Below, piece after piece: positions 46,537 to 56,715 of a stretch of DNA of 64,000 nt. The stretch's first letter is position 1. Each line of letters begins with the position of its first letter. The position numbers and the translations under genes are program-made. Under the pieces are notes generated by a model that saw only the letters and a list, made by a program, of their open reading frames with translations, searched no databases and had not been told where the DNA came from. This DNA comes from Blakeslea trispora (Eukaryota; Mucoromycota; Mucoromycetes; Mucorales; Choanephoraceae): contig JAIWNE010000059.1 of NCBI GenBank assembly GCA_025331445.1, positions 1-64,000 on the forward strand. The letters are read 5' to 3'.

Positions 46537-46905
46537 TCAATATTTTTTTGGCCCACCATTAGCGTAGATAAGTACCTGACAGTCATTCCCCCATGCTGTT
46601 TATCAAGCGCTCTACAAGATAAATGCTGGCATCGCTCTAGGTTTCTTGTAAAGCTACTTTCAATTGCTTGACATTATATATGTCACATCTCTTTGTTTAG
46701 AAAAGTTGATCGAGGGATACCCAAATATGCTCAATTAGATTGAGGTTAGAAAGAATAAATTGTTCTACATTGATATTGACTCAATGAAAGAGATTTTTGC
46801 TTATTTTTAAACCATGGGTACAAAAAGACAAGAGTACTCATTTCTTCTGCTTTTTGGTGATGTGGGACAAAACATATGAATCATTGGGCAACCAATGCAA
46901 ATATG
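46537..46905 (-). pseudogene. Decayed Tc1/mariner transposase, C-terminal part
   Basis: Read on the minus strand, a broken frame gives WFKNKQKS, then (after a frameshift) NLNLIEHIWVSLDQLF, NVKQLKVALQET, SDASIYLVERLINSM and ANGGPKKY with a stop at 46537-46539. These align in order with the end of Tc1/mariner transposases (DLNPIE.W, NV.EL..A...W, L..SM..R, GG.TKY). In-frame stops and frameshifts show it is dead. The DDE glutamate position (IEH) is recognisable. The 5' part of the element is not visible. Confidence 0.75.
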
Positions 46906-47032
46906 GGCAAGAAGCAGATCGTTACAAATTAGTGCAATCAGTCGCAACGGCAGTTTTAATCTTTGAGGCAGCTTCAAGGGTAACATTCTTTAAGCATATC
47001 AACTGTTCAAGCAATCTTAGGAGAAGAGAGAT

Positions 47033-47171
47033 CTAGTCCAGATTCTCAAACAAATTTGCCTTGGCAATATTGATCATCCTGTAAACCTTGGGTGAGTTGA
47101 GGTCCATGATACAAATATGTATATTGCTGCCTTCACAATGAAGACCGCATAACTCTGGGTCAGTAACACTG
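47033..47171 (-). pseudogene. Fragment resembling a Mucoromycota-repeated protein family
   Basis: After a possible acceptor at about 47172 the minus strand is open for about 46 codons, reading SVTDPELCGLHCEGSNIHIC, then IMDLNSPKVYRMINIAKANL and a stop at 47033-47035. The shape (GL..EGS...I..MDL..P..YRM..I) is like the C-terminal strands of a family I recall as repeated in Mucoromycota proteins, and partly like the end of the 5257-7738 protein (INIQGFSCTIST...GLYVHIPRFTF). No start or upstream domain is intact, so I treat it as a remnant. The relation is inferred from pattern only. Confidence 0.4.
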
Positions 47172-47908
47172 CTTGAAACAAAAAAAAATTAATGCTTTTC
47201 ATCTGTTTATCAAGCTTTATCGATATAGGGGTTTTGATCCGAGCGTTTGAATTCAGCAATCAACACAATGTACTTCACACTACCAGAAATGTTCAAAATC
47301 AAAAAAAAATCTGGCTTGCATGCCTTGAAGTTATCATTTTTTATTCAATATCCTCATTGGCTGATATATCGTTTTTTTTTCTTTGTGTAAACTAGTCTGG
47401 GCCTTGTTTTATGTCAATGGGCGCCTTGATTCTTTGTTGGACAATGCAAAAAGATTATAGTTCTGTTGTTAGTATGAAAAGAGAAAGAGATTGACATTGA
47501 TTATTTGCATTAAAAGAGAGAATAGGATAATATATTGATGCTCTTATAACAATAAGAACATACAAGCTAATCATGTCATACAAACAGTAATATGGCATTC
47601 ATCTGTAGGTGCATTTGTCTCGATAATTGATTTAATTTATTCCCATAGTCAATGCATTGCATGCTAAAGCTATGAAATGTTTAAACAGAAGCAACACATC
47701 AAGAGTCTTCTGAAAACATCACTTGTCATTCAAATAGGCAATCCACTTAAGTGAACAAAGCTGTTGATTGCCAATTGGCAGTCATCATCTATTGTCTTTA
47801 AAGCCCTAAATGCATTTAGGTACCTCTTTATTTTGATCTGTCCCAGGCAATTTCGTCTATCAAATTGTGTGCCCAATTGAGATTTTTTTTTCAAAAAAAA
47901 TATGTTTA
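47172..47908. other. AT-rich flank left of intact transposon
   Basis: No complete gene. Short ORFs (47192-47395 +, 47074-47259 -) overlap the remnant above. The TA at 47907-47908 is the left target-site copy of the transposon. Confidence 0.5.
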
Positions 47909-47928
47909 CAGTGCCTCCATTTTTAAAT
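47909..47928 (+). repeat. Left terminal inverted repeat
   Basis: CAGTGCCTCCATTTTTAAAT. Pairs with 50571-50590 on the other strand; mismatches at positions 12 and 14. Preceded by the target TA. Confidence 0.88.
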
Positions 47929-47948
47929 AACGAAAATTTTTACAAGTT

Positions 47949-48089
47949 TTCGAAACCTATCTGCTCAAAACTTTTGGTGACAAAAACAAAAAGCGAGCCT
48001 GAATATATATTCTTTAAACCTTTCTAAACAATTATTCAGGCTCGCTTTTTGTTTTTGTCACCAAAAGTTTTGAGCAGATAGGTTTTGAA
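47949..48089. repeat. 56-bp near-perfect inverted repeat (hairpin) in transposon leader
   Basis: Left arm 47949-48004 and right arm 48034-48089 are complementary at 55 of 56 positions (the only mismatch is the fourth base, G against A in the complement). The loop is 29 nt (48005-48033), AT-rich. It lies between the left terminal repeat and the transposase ATG at 48284, and there is no matching copy at the right end. Transcribed, it would fold to a long double-stranded stem. It might be a transposase-binding array, a foldback insertion or a source of small RNA; the sequence cannot decide. Confidence 0.93.
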
Positions 48090-48283
48090 GTTAGTCGGTT
48101 TTTAAAAATTTTGGCTGGGAGTTATATGGTGGAGGGTCAGATTTGAAAAATAAAAAATTTCTATATGATATTGTTATAGCAGTGTGTAACCTGTAATATA
48201 TTTGTGTAACCATACCAGACAATAAATTAAGAAAACATCAAACCCAATATCCCTTCTCCATTTTCATTAAACATTATAAAATT

Positions 48284-50479
48284 ATGCCTCCACTTAACGC
48301 TAGACAAAAAGCTTTCAAGAACAGAAGCAGAAATGAGAACAATCAGTTCGTCACAGTTAACGAAGTAGAGGATCGTGATGATTGGATCATTGATGGCATT
48401 AATTTGGATGAAGTCAATGCCAGAATTGAAAGTGAGGAATCTGTTGAGGTTGCAGAGAGAAACATCAACAACACTCTCTCATGCAACAACAGCAATTTGA
48501 CGAAGAGAAAGGGTATATACCAAGGGGTATCAACTACCACCAAGTGGAGAAGAAAGAAGGAACAGGAGAAAGTGAGACCTGAACAAACATTGATGAGCTT
48601 TGGTATCACTGTTCAGCAAAAGCCGGTTCCTGAAAAAAAGGAAATGAAAATCAGTGCTCGCGAGAAAGAGATCACCTTGATCAGAGAGAAGCTTGGTGAC
48701 CTTCAAAAGTATGTTTCACCTGTAATGAACAAGCAGAAGGAAGGTAACAAGAGAGATACCTATAACAACGCTCGGTATCTCTCCGTGAAGTACTACTTCA
48801 TGAAGCGTCTTGAAGGTGTACACAAAGGTGAAGCTGCAAAGGCAGCTGCTATTCTCTACTGGCCTGACAACTCAGAGCCTTATAGAGCTGCACCTATTAT
48901 CAAGTGGGTCAAGGAATTTCTTGATCAGGGTAAGCTGTCCGACCATCAGCAAGGCGCCCATGTCAAGAGATCATCTCTCTTAAGTGACTCAGATGTGAAG
49001 TTGATGATCCTTGAGAAGATCAAGCAAATGCCTCCTGCTGAGCGATCTCTCGTTGTACTGAAGAAGTACATTGATGAAGAAGCAGTTCCTTCTGTCTTGG
49101 GTGTGAAGAGCTGTATCCCCATTTCAACCATTGCAAACTATATGGTTGAATGGGGTTACAGCTATCGAAAGAACAAAAAGACAGTGTATTTCGATGGCCA
49201 CGAAAGAGAAGATGTAGTTGCCTACAGAAATGAATGGTCAAAGCGAATGATTAACTATATGAGGAGATCAGACTTTTACTCTGGAGAGAAGCAAGAGGCT
49301 ATTCTTGAGCCAAAGCTGAATGAGGGTGAAAGCAAGATTGTGTTCGTTACTCATGACGAATGCACTTTTTATGCAAATGACGGTAAGTACGTTTAGATCT
49401 TTGATGCTCATCTACTAATCATTTCTGTATCTACAATTAGGAAAAGAAGTATTGTGGTTGCAAGAGGATGAAAACTACATCCGCAAGAAGTCCATGGGCT
49501 CGTCAATCATGGTAAGCGAGTTCCAGTGCCCATGCCATGGAACTATGAAGCAGATGAGATGGTCCTCAAGAACCTACTTCAAAGCAGGAGACAGTAGGGA
49601 AGGGTGGTGGACTTCCGCACATATGGTAAAGCAGCTCAAGGAGGATGCCATAGGGCTTTTCGAGAGCTTGCATCCTGATTGTACTGCTGTCTTCCTATTT
49701 GACAACAGTTCCAATCATGGTGCATTTGCTGATGATGCTTTGGTTGCGTCTAGAATGACGCTCAACGAAAAAGAATGGAGTGAAAGGCTAAAGTATCAGT
49801 TCAAAGATACTTTAGTTACTTTGGCTAACGGCGATACGCTGAATCAGTCATTTTACTATGACAAAGAGATCCACACGTTGGATAAGAAGAATCGACCAGT
49901 GGTATTAAAGAAAAGATTCTTCAAAGGTAATTGCTTAAGGCATTTTACGCACTCAGTCTGACTTGGTAAATCATAGGAATAAAAAAAATCCTGGAAGAAA
50001 GAAGCCAGTGGTTTGGGCGCGATTTGCAAGGCAAAGCCTGGAAGCTGGATTGTGGCAAGCCAGCATGTGCTCAATCTATGTGTTGTGCAAGGCACTGTCT
50101 TGAAAGTTGCCCAGACTTCAAGGCTCAAAAAACCGCACTGCAAGAAACTGTTGAAGATGCTGGTCACATCTTTGAGCTCTATCCAAAGTATCATTGCGAA
50201 TGTAACTGGATAGAGTACTATTGGTCATATGCCAAGCGAGAAGCCCGTTTGAAGTGTGATTACACCTTCAAATCGCTTGAAGCCAATGTGTCGACCTTTC
50301 TGGATACAGCTGGCAATACAGCTCATATAAGAAAGTATTTCCAGAAGTGTATGGATTACATTGAAGCATACAGTGAGTGTAGTGATGGCCGAAAAATTTC
50401 TCTAGAATTAGAGAAATTTGTTAACAAAAGATACCTATCACACAGAAAAGTGAAAGTGGACAATAAAATCACCCAATAA
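48284..50479 (+). CDS. DDE transposase of intact element
   Basis: Three exons (48284-49382, 49441-49926, 49977-50479) give 695 aa. The N-terminal third is charged with a helix-turn-helix-like region (YNNARYLSVKYYFMKRL, SEPYRAAPIIKWVKEFLDQG). Candidate catalytic residues: Asp in VTHDECTFYAND, Asp in AVFLFDNSSNHGAF, and Glu in YHCECNWIEYYW, equivalent to the PE.NPIE.W block of Tc1/mariner. Between the second Asp and the Glu is a Cys cluster (CGKPACAQSMCCARHCLESC) likely to bind zinc. The fungal family with FDNSSNHGAFADDAL and PKYHCE.N.IEYYW is common in Mucoromycota and Basidiomycota, but I cannot name it. Both introns are short GT-AG. No internal stops, so the enzyme should be functional. Confidence 0.88.
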
Positions 50480-50570
50480 AATCACAAATTTTGGAAATTA
50501 CTATCGGATTTTAATAATATAGCGGGATTTTAAATGATGGAAAATTTGAAAAGAAATTAAAGTTTATAAG

Positions 50571-50590
50571 ATTTAAGACTGGAGGCACTG
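50571..50590 (-). repeat. Right terminal inverted repeat
   Basis: Ends in GGAGGCACTG, inverted copy of the left end; followed directly by TA at 50591-50592. The element's right border lies 58 bp before the ATG of the next gene. Confidence 0.88.
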
Positions 50591-50648
50591 TAATCGCATT
50601 TTCGAGAGAAATCAATTCTTTTTTCTTTCTTTTTCTTTTTCAATCATT

Positions 50649-50988
50649 ATGTCATTAGCACAAGATTTTAGTAGCTTGTTAGGGCCTGCTGTGAGCGAGA
50701 TAGACAGGGCAATAACCTCTGTCCAAGCAAGTCAGGAGAGCTTGGGTAAGGAGATTGACAGAATGATAGCAGGTAAGATAAATAAAAACAAATCTACACG
50801 CATATAAACATATATAATAAATAGCTTGAACAGATCTTGAGTTATTTACTAGTATAACAGCACCACCTAAACTTCAAGCTAGCTTAGAGAAATTACAGGA
50901 TGCTAAGAAAAGAATATCAACGTCTATTAAATTGATGGAAAAGACAACACAGAGAGTAGAAAAGATTCAAAGAGAACTAAACAAGTAA
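50649..50988 (+). CDS. Snapin-like BLOC-1/BORC subunit
   Basis: Two exons (50649-50772, 50834-50988) give 92 aa, all coiled coil. It reads FSSLLGPAVSEIDRAITSVQ, ASQESLGKEIDRMIADLELF, then PPKLQASLEKLQDAKKRIST and SIKLMEKTTQRVEKIQREL, in line with human Snapin (LLEFLRPAVQQLDSHVHAVRESQ...). Snapin helps BLOC-1/BORC in endosome-lysosome trafficking. The gene is shorter than animal Snapin because it lacks the disordered tail. The upstream transposon ends at 50590, so the native promoter has been displaced by 2.68 kb. The stop is 44 bp from that of the GATA gene. Another small coiled-coil subunit (Pallidin or KxDL type) is the alternative. Confidence 0.75.
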
Positions 50989-51032
50989 CAGTTTTTATAT
51001 CGAGCGAACAAATAAATCAAAGATCAACTTTA

Positions 51033-52755
51033 TTAAAAGAAAGAATTGTTTTGCTGGTTCAGTGTGTTTGTTTGCGTCGTATTCAACAAACTCTCTGCAG
51101 GAGATAACGTAGGCGATTTGCTTGCATTTTGATTGGCCATCATAGCTTGATAGTTTGCAGCTGAAGCAATCAGAGGTAGTAATTCGGCTGGAAGATTACT
51201 TAGTTGAACACCATAGTTTTCTAATAATGAGTAAACATCAGGCGGTTGTGTTGCTGTCGTTGTTGTTTGGCCTAAGCTGGCTAAAGATGAGCTGGAGGAT
51301 GAATGTACAAGACCTGGAGGAGAAGCATTGTTGACAGAAGGCATGAAGTTGAAATAGTTCGTATGGCTATTAAGAGAGCTGGCAGAAGCAATAGGTGTAT
51401 GTAAGGAACTAGGTAAAGATGAACCAAGTAATGTTTGGTTAGGTAAAGAAGTAGAGAGTGGTACATGTTGTTGTTGCTGTTGCTGTTGCTGCTGTTGTTG
51501 TTGTTGCTTTTGGATACTGCGACGCTGACGCTTTTGGATTGTCTGAGAAGGCCTTGAAGGGGTTGCTTGAACCCGGCTTTGAATGTTACTAGGCAATGAG
51601 CTCGATAACATTTGCGTAGAGGGTGATGGGTTTTGATCGTTCTTGGTTTGATTCATGGCAATAGCAGTTGTCGAAGGGGAGGAGTTTATGCTTGTAGTGT
51701 TAGTGGCGTTAGCAGTACTGGCATTTCTATTTCGCTTCTTAATTACATCTGTCTTTAAACTCAAAGGTCTCACAACACCATGTAGTTTTAAGAACAGACC
51801 ACATGCGTTACAAAGGGGATTTCCGGAGGGATCCCGTCTCCAAAGTGGTGTGGTCTTGGTAGAGCAGTTTGAGCATTGCGTCTGTCCAGTTTGTGATGTT
51901 TTGATCTGTTGCTGATGTTGATGCTGCTGATGCTGCTGATGCTGATATTGTTGTTGAGATGCAGACTGCATTTCGTCTTCAAACGAAGAAACAGATGGGG
52001 ATGGGGAGTGCTGAAGTTGCAGAGAAGTATTCAATGTAGTAGGAAGATGGGTAGGATGAATGGTTTCGGTAATTTGTCCCAAAGAAATTGTATTATTATT
52101 ACCAGCATGATAATACATACCTAGCATGTCCTCGAAACTAACGCTCCCCATATGTGTAGGGGGTGGGATCATTTGAGGAGGATCATTACCAAAGAAAAAT
52201 GCAGAGGTGGGAGGTGAGTGATAAGAAGATACTGCACCAAACGAAGAAGAAAACTGTAATGCGTCTTCGTTTTCTTCGTCTTTGTCATTTACTGGAATAT
52301 TGATACTGTTGACGGTGCTGCTGATATGATCATTGTTGTTGTTGTTAGGATTAGAGTTGTGAATGACCTAAAGGTATAGATTTTATGTTAGTTTTTCACA
52401 TGTTTAAAGTTCAGGTAAAACTTACTATTGGCGAGGATTTAGAGATGGTTTGCTTTTCGGATTCCGCATCCATGGGTTCTGATAGCGAAGTATCCTTTTT
52501 TAGAGTCATAGCCATCATACGCCATGTAAGGTTCTCAAGTCGGGAGCCGTTAGGAAGATTATCTTTGGCTTTTGTGTACATCCTCCATATCTGACTGGAT
52601 AGAGGGTCTTTCTTTTTCTCTTTGTCGAACTCGTCTTCCTCTAATTCTCCCATTGATTTATCAACATCATCAGGAAAGAGTGTAGTTGCTAGAACTTGGT
52701 CTGCCATACGACTTGTAACAGTAGATTTTTTATTGGAAAGTGTTGATGGTAACAT
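51033..52755 (-). CDS. AreA/Nit2-type GATA transcription factor
   Basis: Two exons (52426-52755, 51033-52367) give 554 aa. The N-terminus carries the DUF1752-like block of fungal nitrogen GATA factors, [20 protein letters not shown] followed by [10 protein letters not shown]. The single GATA zinc finger is [26 protein letters not shown] (Cx2Cx18Cx2C, 18-residue loop) followed by [24 protein letters not shown], the basic tail. Gln-rich tracts flank the finger, including a run of about 13 Gln near 51461-51510, and Ser/Asn-rich regions fill the rest. AreA factors turn on genes for secondary nitrogen sources when ammonium or glutamine is scarce. An Nmr-binding C-terminal motif is not obvious here. 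Confidence 0.92.
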
Positions 52756-54039
52756 GCGTTGTATTTAATTTTTCTTTTAAAATAAAGTAACGTATATGTC
52801 CAAATATGAAACGGCAAACAAGGTATTAAAAAAAGGAAAAATTAAAGAGAAAGGAAAAAAAAAAAGAAAGATTAAGATCTACAGTCCTAAAGTAATCCTG
52901 AGAAGGTTAAAATGCCGATATAAGAGTTTCTTCTTTAGGAAGCCTTTTTCTTCCTGTTGACTTTGTCACTGGTTCTTATTGTTGTACGGAGCCTTCAATG
53001 GCCTTTTGTGATTAGATCACTCAATCAGAAAAAAAATTAGTGTATAAAATAGTTAGCTTTTTTTTTTGTTTCTTAATTATTTGCTTTCACTGCATTTGAC
53101 TCACTTGTGAGAAAAACAAATCCACTCAAATCACTGCTAATAAGAAAACCGTGTTTACCCCTTTGTAGCAACTCAAAAATGTCAAATGCCACAATCTGTC
53201 ATCTAGAAGGTTTAAATTGTTATCGAAATACATCTTTTCTGGTAAGTTATACTTCCCTTAAAATGATGAGCACAACTAATCACTTTAAAGCCAGAATAAG
53301 CAAAAATGTTACATAAGCATGTAGAGCATCATAAGGGTACATCACAATGAATACCTATATCAAGAAAAAGATAATACATAAAGCAACAAAAATCTAGGCC
53401 AATCTAATCTTTTACTTATCTTGTTTCTTATCTTTTTTTTTTATTCTTGTGGCAGTACGATCGAACCATAAACTCTATTTACCAAAAAAAATCCCAAATA
53501 GGCGCACAATCTATTTGAACAAAATTGCCCGAGAGATTGAAATGTGGGAGAGTCCCAAAGCCTTTCTGGAATAGAAGGTGAAAATAAATGGCTAGATGGA
53601 AGGGCTAGATATTGCAACATCGTTAGATGAAAGGGAGAGGAAATCAAGCAAGGAGCCTTTGCCCTAGACAATCGGGCAGAGGGGGGGGGATACAAGAGTG
53701 TCAGAGGTAGTCAAGTTCATACAGGACTTTACATATGACGAGTCAACGGATATTCCAAGGAACATTAGTGTCAAAGGAGCTTGGACGACAGACGGGGAGT
53801 TGATTGAAAGGAAAGAGAGAGGGTCATCAATTGCTTTAAGCCTTATCAAACGACAGTGCATTTGTAAACGCTAGACAGTGTGAGCTCTTATGAGGGAGCG
53901 GTGAGGGTACTTTGGACAGAAGGTAGCGTAATCACTATGACTTCAACCAAAACGCCAGCGAATGCAACGACTACATTCTTCATGTGTCATGGGTTGGTAG
54001 ATTTACAGTGAAAACGATTGTTTTGTGGAAATTGAATAT
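52756..54039. other. AT-rich gap leading into degenerate repeats
   Basis: Upstream flank of the GATA gene to about 53400, then DNA of odd base use (more G-rich at about 53570-53720) that probably belongs to the decayed retroelement downstream. Short ORFs at 53107-53316, 53441-53695 and 53664-53861 have no clear match. One plus-strand stretch (FTYDESTDIPRNISVKGAWT) at about 53720-53800 is open but unknown to me. Confidence 0.45.
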
Positions 54040-54780
54040 CCATGGCCAAAAAATAGGCAAGACCTGGTAACTACTCTAACAACACAACACCGAAATTGGG
54101 ACTCAAAGATGATATTGCCAACAGACAGCATAAACGAACTGAACTGGTGGATAAAGTGAATGAAGACAAAGAATAGGCTCCCCATACAAAAGGCAACAAC
54201 AGCTACAGCTCGGGCATTGATGATTTATGTAGATGCATCCGATCTGGAATGGGACGTGAGCTCACCAATGATCAAAACAACAGAACCATGGATGCCGGAA
54301 GAGAATGTCTTATCCATCAATACAAGAGAACTGAAAACAATCTACTTTGCCCTCAAGATGCATGCCAAACAATCCCAGAATTCACACATCAAATTATTCA
54401 CAGACAACATAACAGCGTTGAAATACAGCAGCAAGTCGGGGGGAACCGCATCCAAGATTTTTCAGGATCTGGCAATAATGATTCAGGAGGTTCGCAACCA
54501 GTACCTTTTCGAGGTAGAATACAAACACATCCCAAGCAAAGAGAACATTTAGGCCGGTTGGCTCAGCAGACAGCAACACCAAAACTCTCAGAAGTCGATT
54601 TACAATGCTCAAATTCCCAAGAAAATATTTCGGTCAATCAATCAACAATGGGGATCGTTGAAAATAGATGTGTTCGCATCCAGTATGAATACAAAACTTC
54701 CAACATTTTGGAGTCTACTTCCAGATCCGGAAGCCTCAGCAACAGATGCTTTCAACAAACATGGTGCAAACAGGGTATGT
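54040..54780 (+). pseudogene. Degenerate retrotransposon, RNase H region (DIRS-like)
   Basis: The plus strand reads WDSKMILPTDSINELNWWI, then LMIYVDASDLEWDV, NVLSINTRELKTIYFALKMH, KLFTDNITALKYSSKSGGTA, VEYKHIPSKENI, then a stop (TAG at about 54550) and, past frameshifts, LSRQQHQN, IFRSINQQWGSLKIDVFASS and FWSLLPDPEASATDAFNKHG. The RNase H acidic residues (D in VDASD, E in REL, D in TDN) are recognisable. The WGSLKIDVFAS...PDP.A.A.DAF block is what I expect from DIRS/Ngaro-type tyrosine-recombinase retrotransposons. Upstream reverse transcriptase motifs (YxDD) were not found and stops break the frame, so this is a dead fragment. Ty3-type origin is the alternative. Confidence 0.7.
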
Positions 54781-54799
54781 ACCTATTTCCATTGTGAAA

Positions 54800-55197
54800 A
54801 GTTGTGCCGAAAGTGTTACAAATGATCAAACAACCAACATTACAGAAAGCGATGCTGATAACACCATATTGGCCGACTCAATACTGGTTTCTAACATTAA
54901 TGAAGATGAAGCACATTTCGGATCTGTAAAGTTACTAGCAGGTTCCCAACTATCTTAAGGTTCATCATGATTCAACCATCTACAGCGATAGAGATAGTTG
55001 TTATTGCTATTGTTATCCTTTTTGTGTCCTATTATGGCTTCCACTTCATGATATTTTTCTCCTTTGGGAAGTATCTCATCGGATACAGCCTTTAACAAAG
55101 AAGGTGGATAATTTCTAGACCCAATAAATCCTTTTTCATTCTTTAATACAGATGGTTTTATTGAAAGCCTTGTAGAATCCTTTATAATGCGGATCAA
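54800..55197 (-). pseudogene. Chromodomain-containing fragment with internal stop
   Basis: Minus strand: an 80-codon ORF ends EKYHEVEAIIGHKK...NYLYRCRWLNHDEP then TAA, and the same frame goes on as DSWEPASNFTDPKC. EVEAI.GH......YLYRCRWL....DSWEPASNF is the chromodomain pattern (E/YxVE.I..HR...YLVKW.GY....TWEP..N) with the stop inside it. Chromodomains end integrases of chromoviral Ty3 elements and occur in host heterochromatin proteins; beside other remnants the first is likelier. Readthrough of the stop or a sequence error would change the conclusion. Confidence 0.6.
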
Positions 55198-55199
55198 GC

Positions 55200-56490
55200 T
55201 TATTTTGCTTGTCGTTTACTGGAATCATGACGATGGCACTTATAAGTATGTACTGTATTTTATGTTGTGATAGAGGAATCACTCTTGCTCTTCTCACGCT
55301 AAGATGAATTCAAGAGAAATATCAACCATGGTTCTGAAGTCAATGTTAAATATTAGTATAATTATGTCAGTAAATGGCTACAAACGTAGACCTATCCAAC
55401 CTGATAGGTTTTCTCTTCCAAAAGGGGCGCTATCAGCATTACTGGAAGACAGTTAGTTCAAAGGGCTTGCTGTTGAGATGGCTTCTTTCCAAGTGCTAAC
55501 AAAATTATGATAAAAAGTACATTGGTTGAAGCTATACCACTTTATTAAATTCTGATTGTTACACCTTGCGCAATCCTCAAGAAAAGCTCACTTGACTTGA
55601 ATTTGAATGCGCACATCACTTCTACCACATATTAAACATAAGACGAGATGACAAAGGCACCTCCAGGTCGGAAAGAAGGTTCCTTTTGGCAGATGCCTCA
55701 TCAAGACAGCTTGAAAAACCAATAACAGCTGTCTGCTTCTTTTTGTACTTGTATCACGGTTACCTGGCTTATTGTTGTACAAAGATTCGCTTGATAGTTT
55801 CAGCACGAAATCTAAAAATCACAAATACTTTTATGGCAAACACTTTCCAATGTATCAATAAACCATCTCTATAAACAAAGTAGTGTATAATCTGAGTGGT
55901 GATTTGTTTATTGGCGGAAAGAGATCGCAATGTTACTCTATAAGCCATACTCTACTAATGAAGTTGTGTTACCTTTTCCTCCAAAACAGATCTGCTTTTA
56001 ATTATACAGAATCAGTCAATCTTTAGAGATGATCAAAACTACTCGGGTAAATGGTAGTGCCAGCAAAAAATACATTTCCACATCATGTTTAATTCTAAGG
56101 TTGCTTCAACATGTTCTACTTGCATTTCCTTCCTACGTTCTTCTAACTAGATCTGCAACACAAGTTTACAAAGAAATGCTTCAACTATGCAGTGCTTTAA
56201 ATTATCTCTATCAATTCTCTGCTCTTCTTTTTCATTTTTACCTCAGTAAACATGCTTACACCCTCTAGAATACAAAGACAGGCATATAATCAATGAATTG
56301 GTACAAACAAACTCTACGAATCAATTTCCTGATAGCCATTGAAAATCTAGAACTCAAAGTTTGATTATATAGTCGCATTGCATAAATCAGATAGGAATTT
56401 TTGAAAGATCAAGAGATAGCGATAAAGTTTAAACTATCACTATTTGAAACTTTCTACTTGTTTGTTTGTTCTTCATGCATCAATTAATAG
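55200..56490. other. Degenerate, gene-free stretch
   Basis: No convincing open frame. ORFs such as 55588-55806 (-), 55686-55874 (+) and 56029-56268 (+) lack motifs. Composition resembles decayed repeat DNA like its neighbours. Confidence 0.45.
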
Positions 56491-56715
56491 TTGAGCCCCT
56501 CCAGAAGATTACACTTGAAATTAATATTGCATCATGTATCCCAATTTAATTACTGTGAAATGAAATCCTCTCTTGGAAAACTTGGGTTTGTAATAATCAT
56601 GAGCAAATCGCAAGGAAGGTCGGTGGATATGATTGGCGTAAACTTTAGACGATTTGTCTTTGGAAACAAGCAGCTTTAGGCTGATAAATACACATCAATG
56701 AAATATATGTTTTAC
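56491..56715 (+). pseudogene. PIF1/Helitron-like helicase C-terminal fragment
   Basis: The plus frame reads FNYCEMKSSLGKLGFVIIMS, KSQGRSVDMIGVNFRRFVFG and NKQL, followed (after a stop) by TSMKYMF. This follows the last motifs of PIF1-family helicases and Helitron RepHel proteins (FA.TINKSQG.S...VG..LR.PVF.HGQLYVALSR..S...). Only the KSQG motif region remains and the next stretch has stops. No replication initiator (Rep) motif or Helitron ends (TC...CTRR) were found nearby. A host PIF1 pseudogene is the alternative. Confidence 0.6.

Larger units (their letters stand above)
47909..50590 (+). mobile_element. Intact 2.68-kb DDE transposon, Tc1/mariner-like ends
   Basis: The element is bounded by CAGTGCCTCCATTTTTAAAT (47909-47928) and, at the right, the inverted copy ending GGAGGCACTG (50581-50590). 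The outer 20 bp match at 18 positions and the first 11 are identical. TA flanks both ends (47907-47908 and 50591-50592), the target duplication of the Tc1/mariner/IS630 superfamily. Inside are a 5' leader with a large inverted repeat, one 3-exon transposase gene and a short tail. With open reading frame, splice sites, ends and target duplication intact, the insertion looks recent and potentially active; activity itself is not shown by sequence. Confidence 0.88.

Noticed and set aside
47949..48089. Large hairpin as a CRISPR or rho-independent terminator
   Set aside because: Single inverted repeat with no repeated spacers, in eukaryotic DNA; neither reading fits.
50393..50425. Small palindrome AAATTTCTCTA...TAGAGAAATTT
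   Set aside because: Lies inside the transposase coding sequence and is short; probably coincidence.
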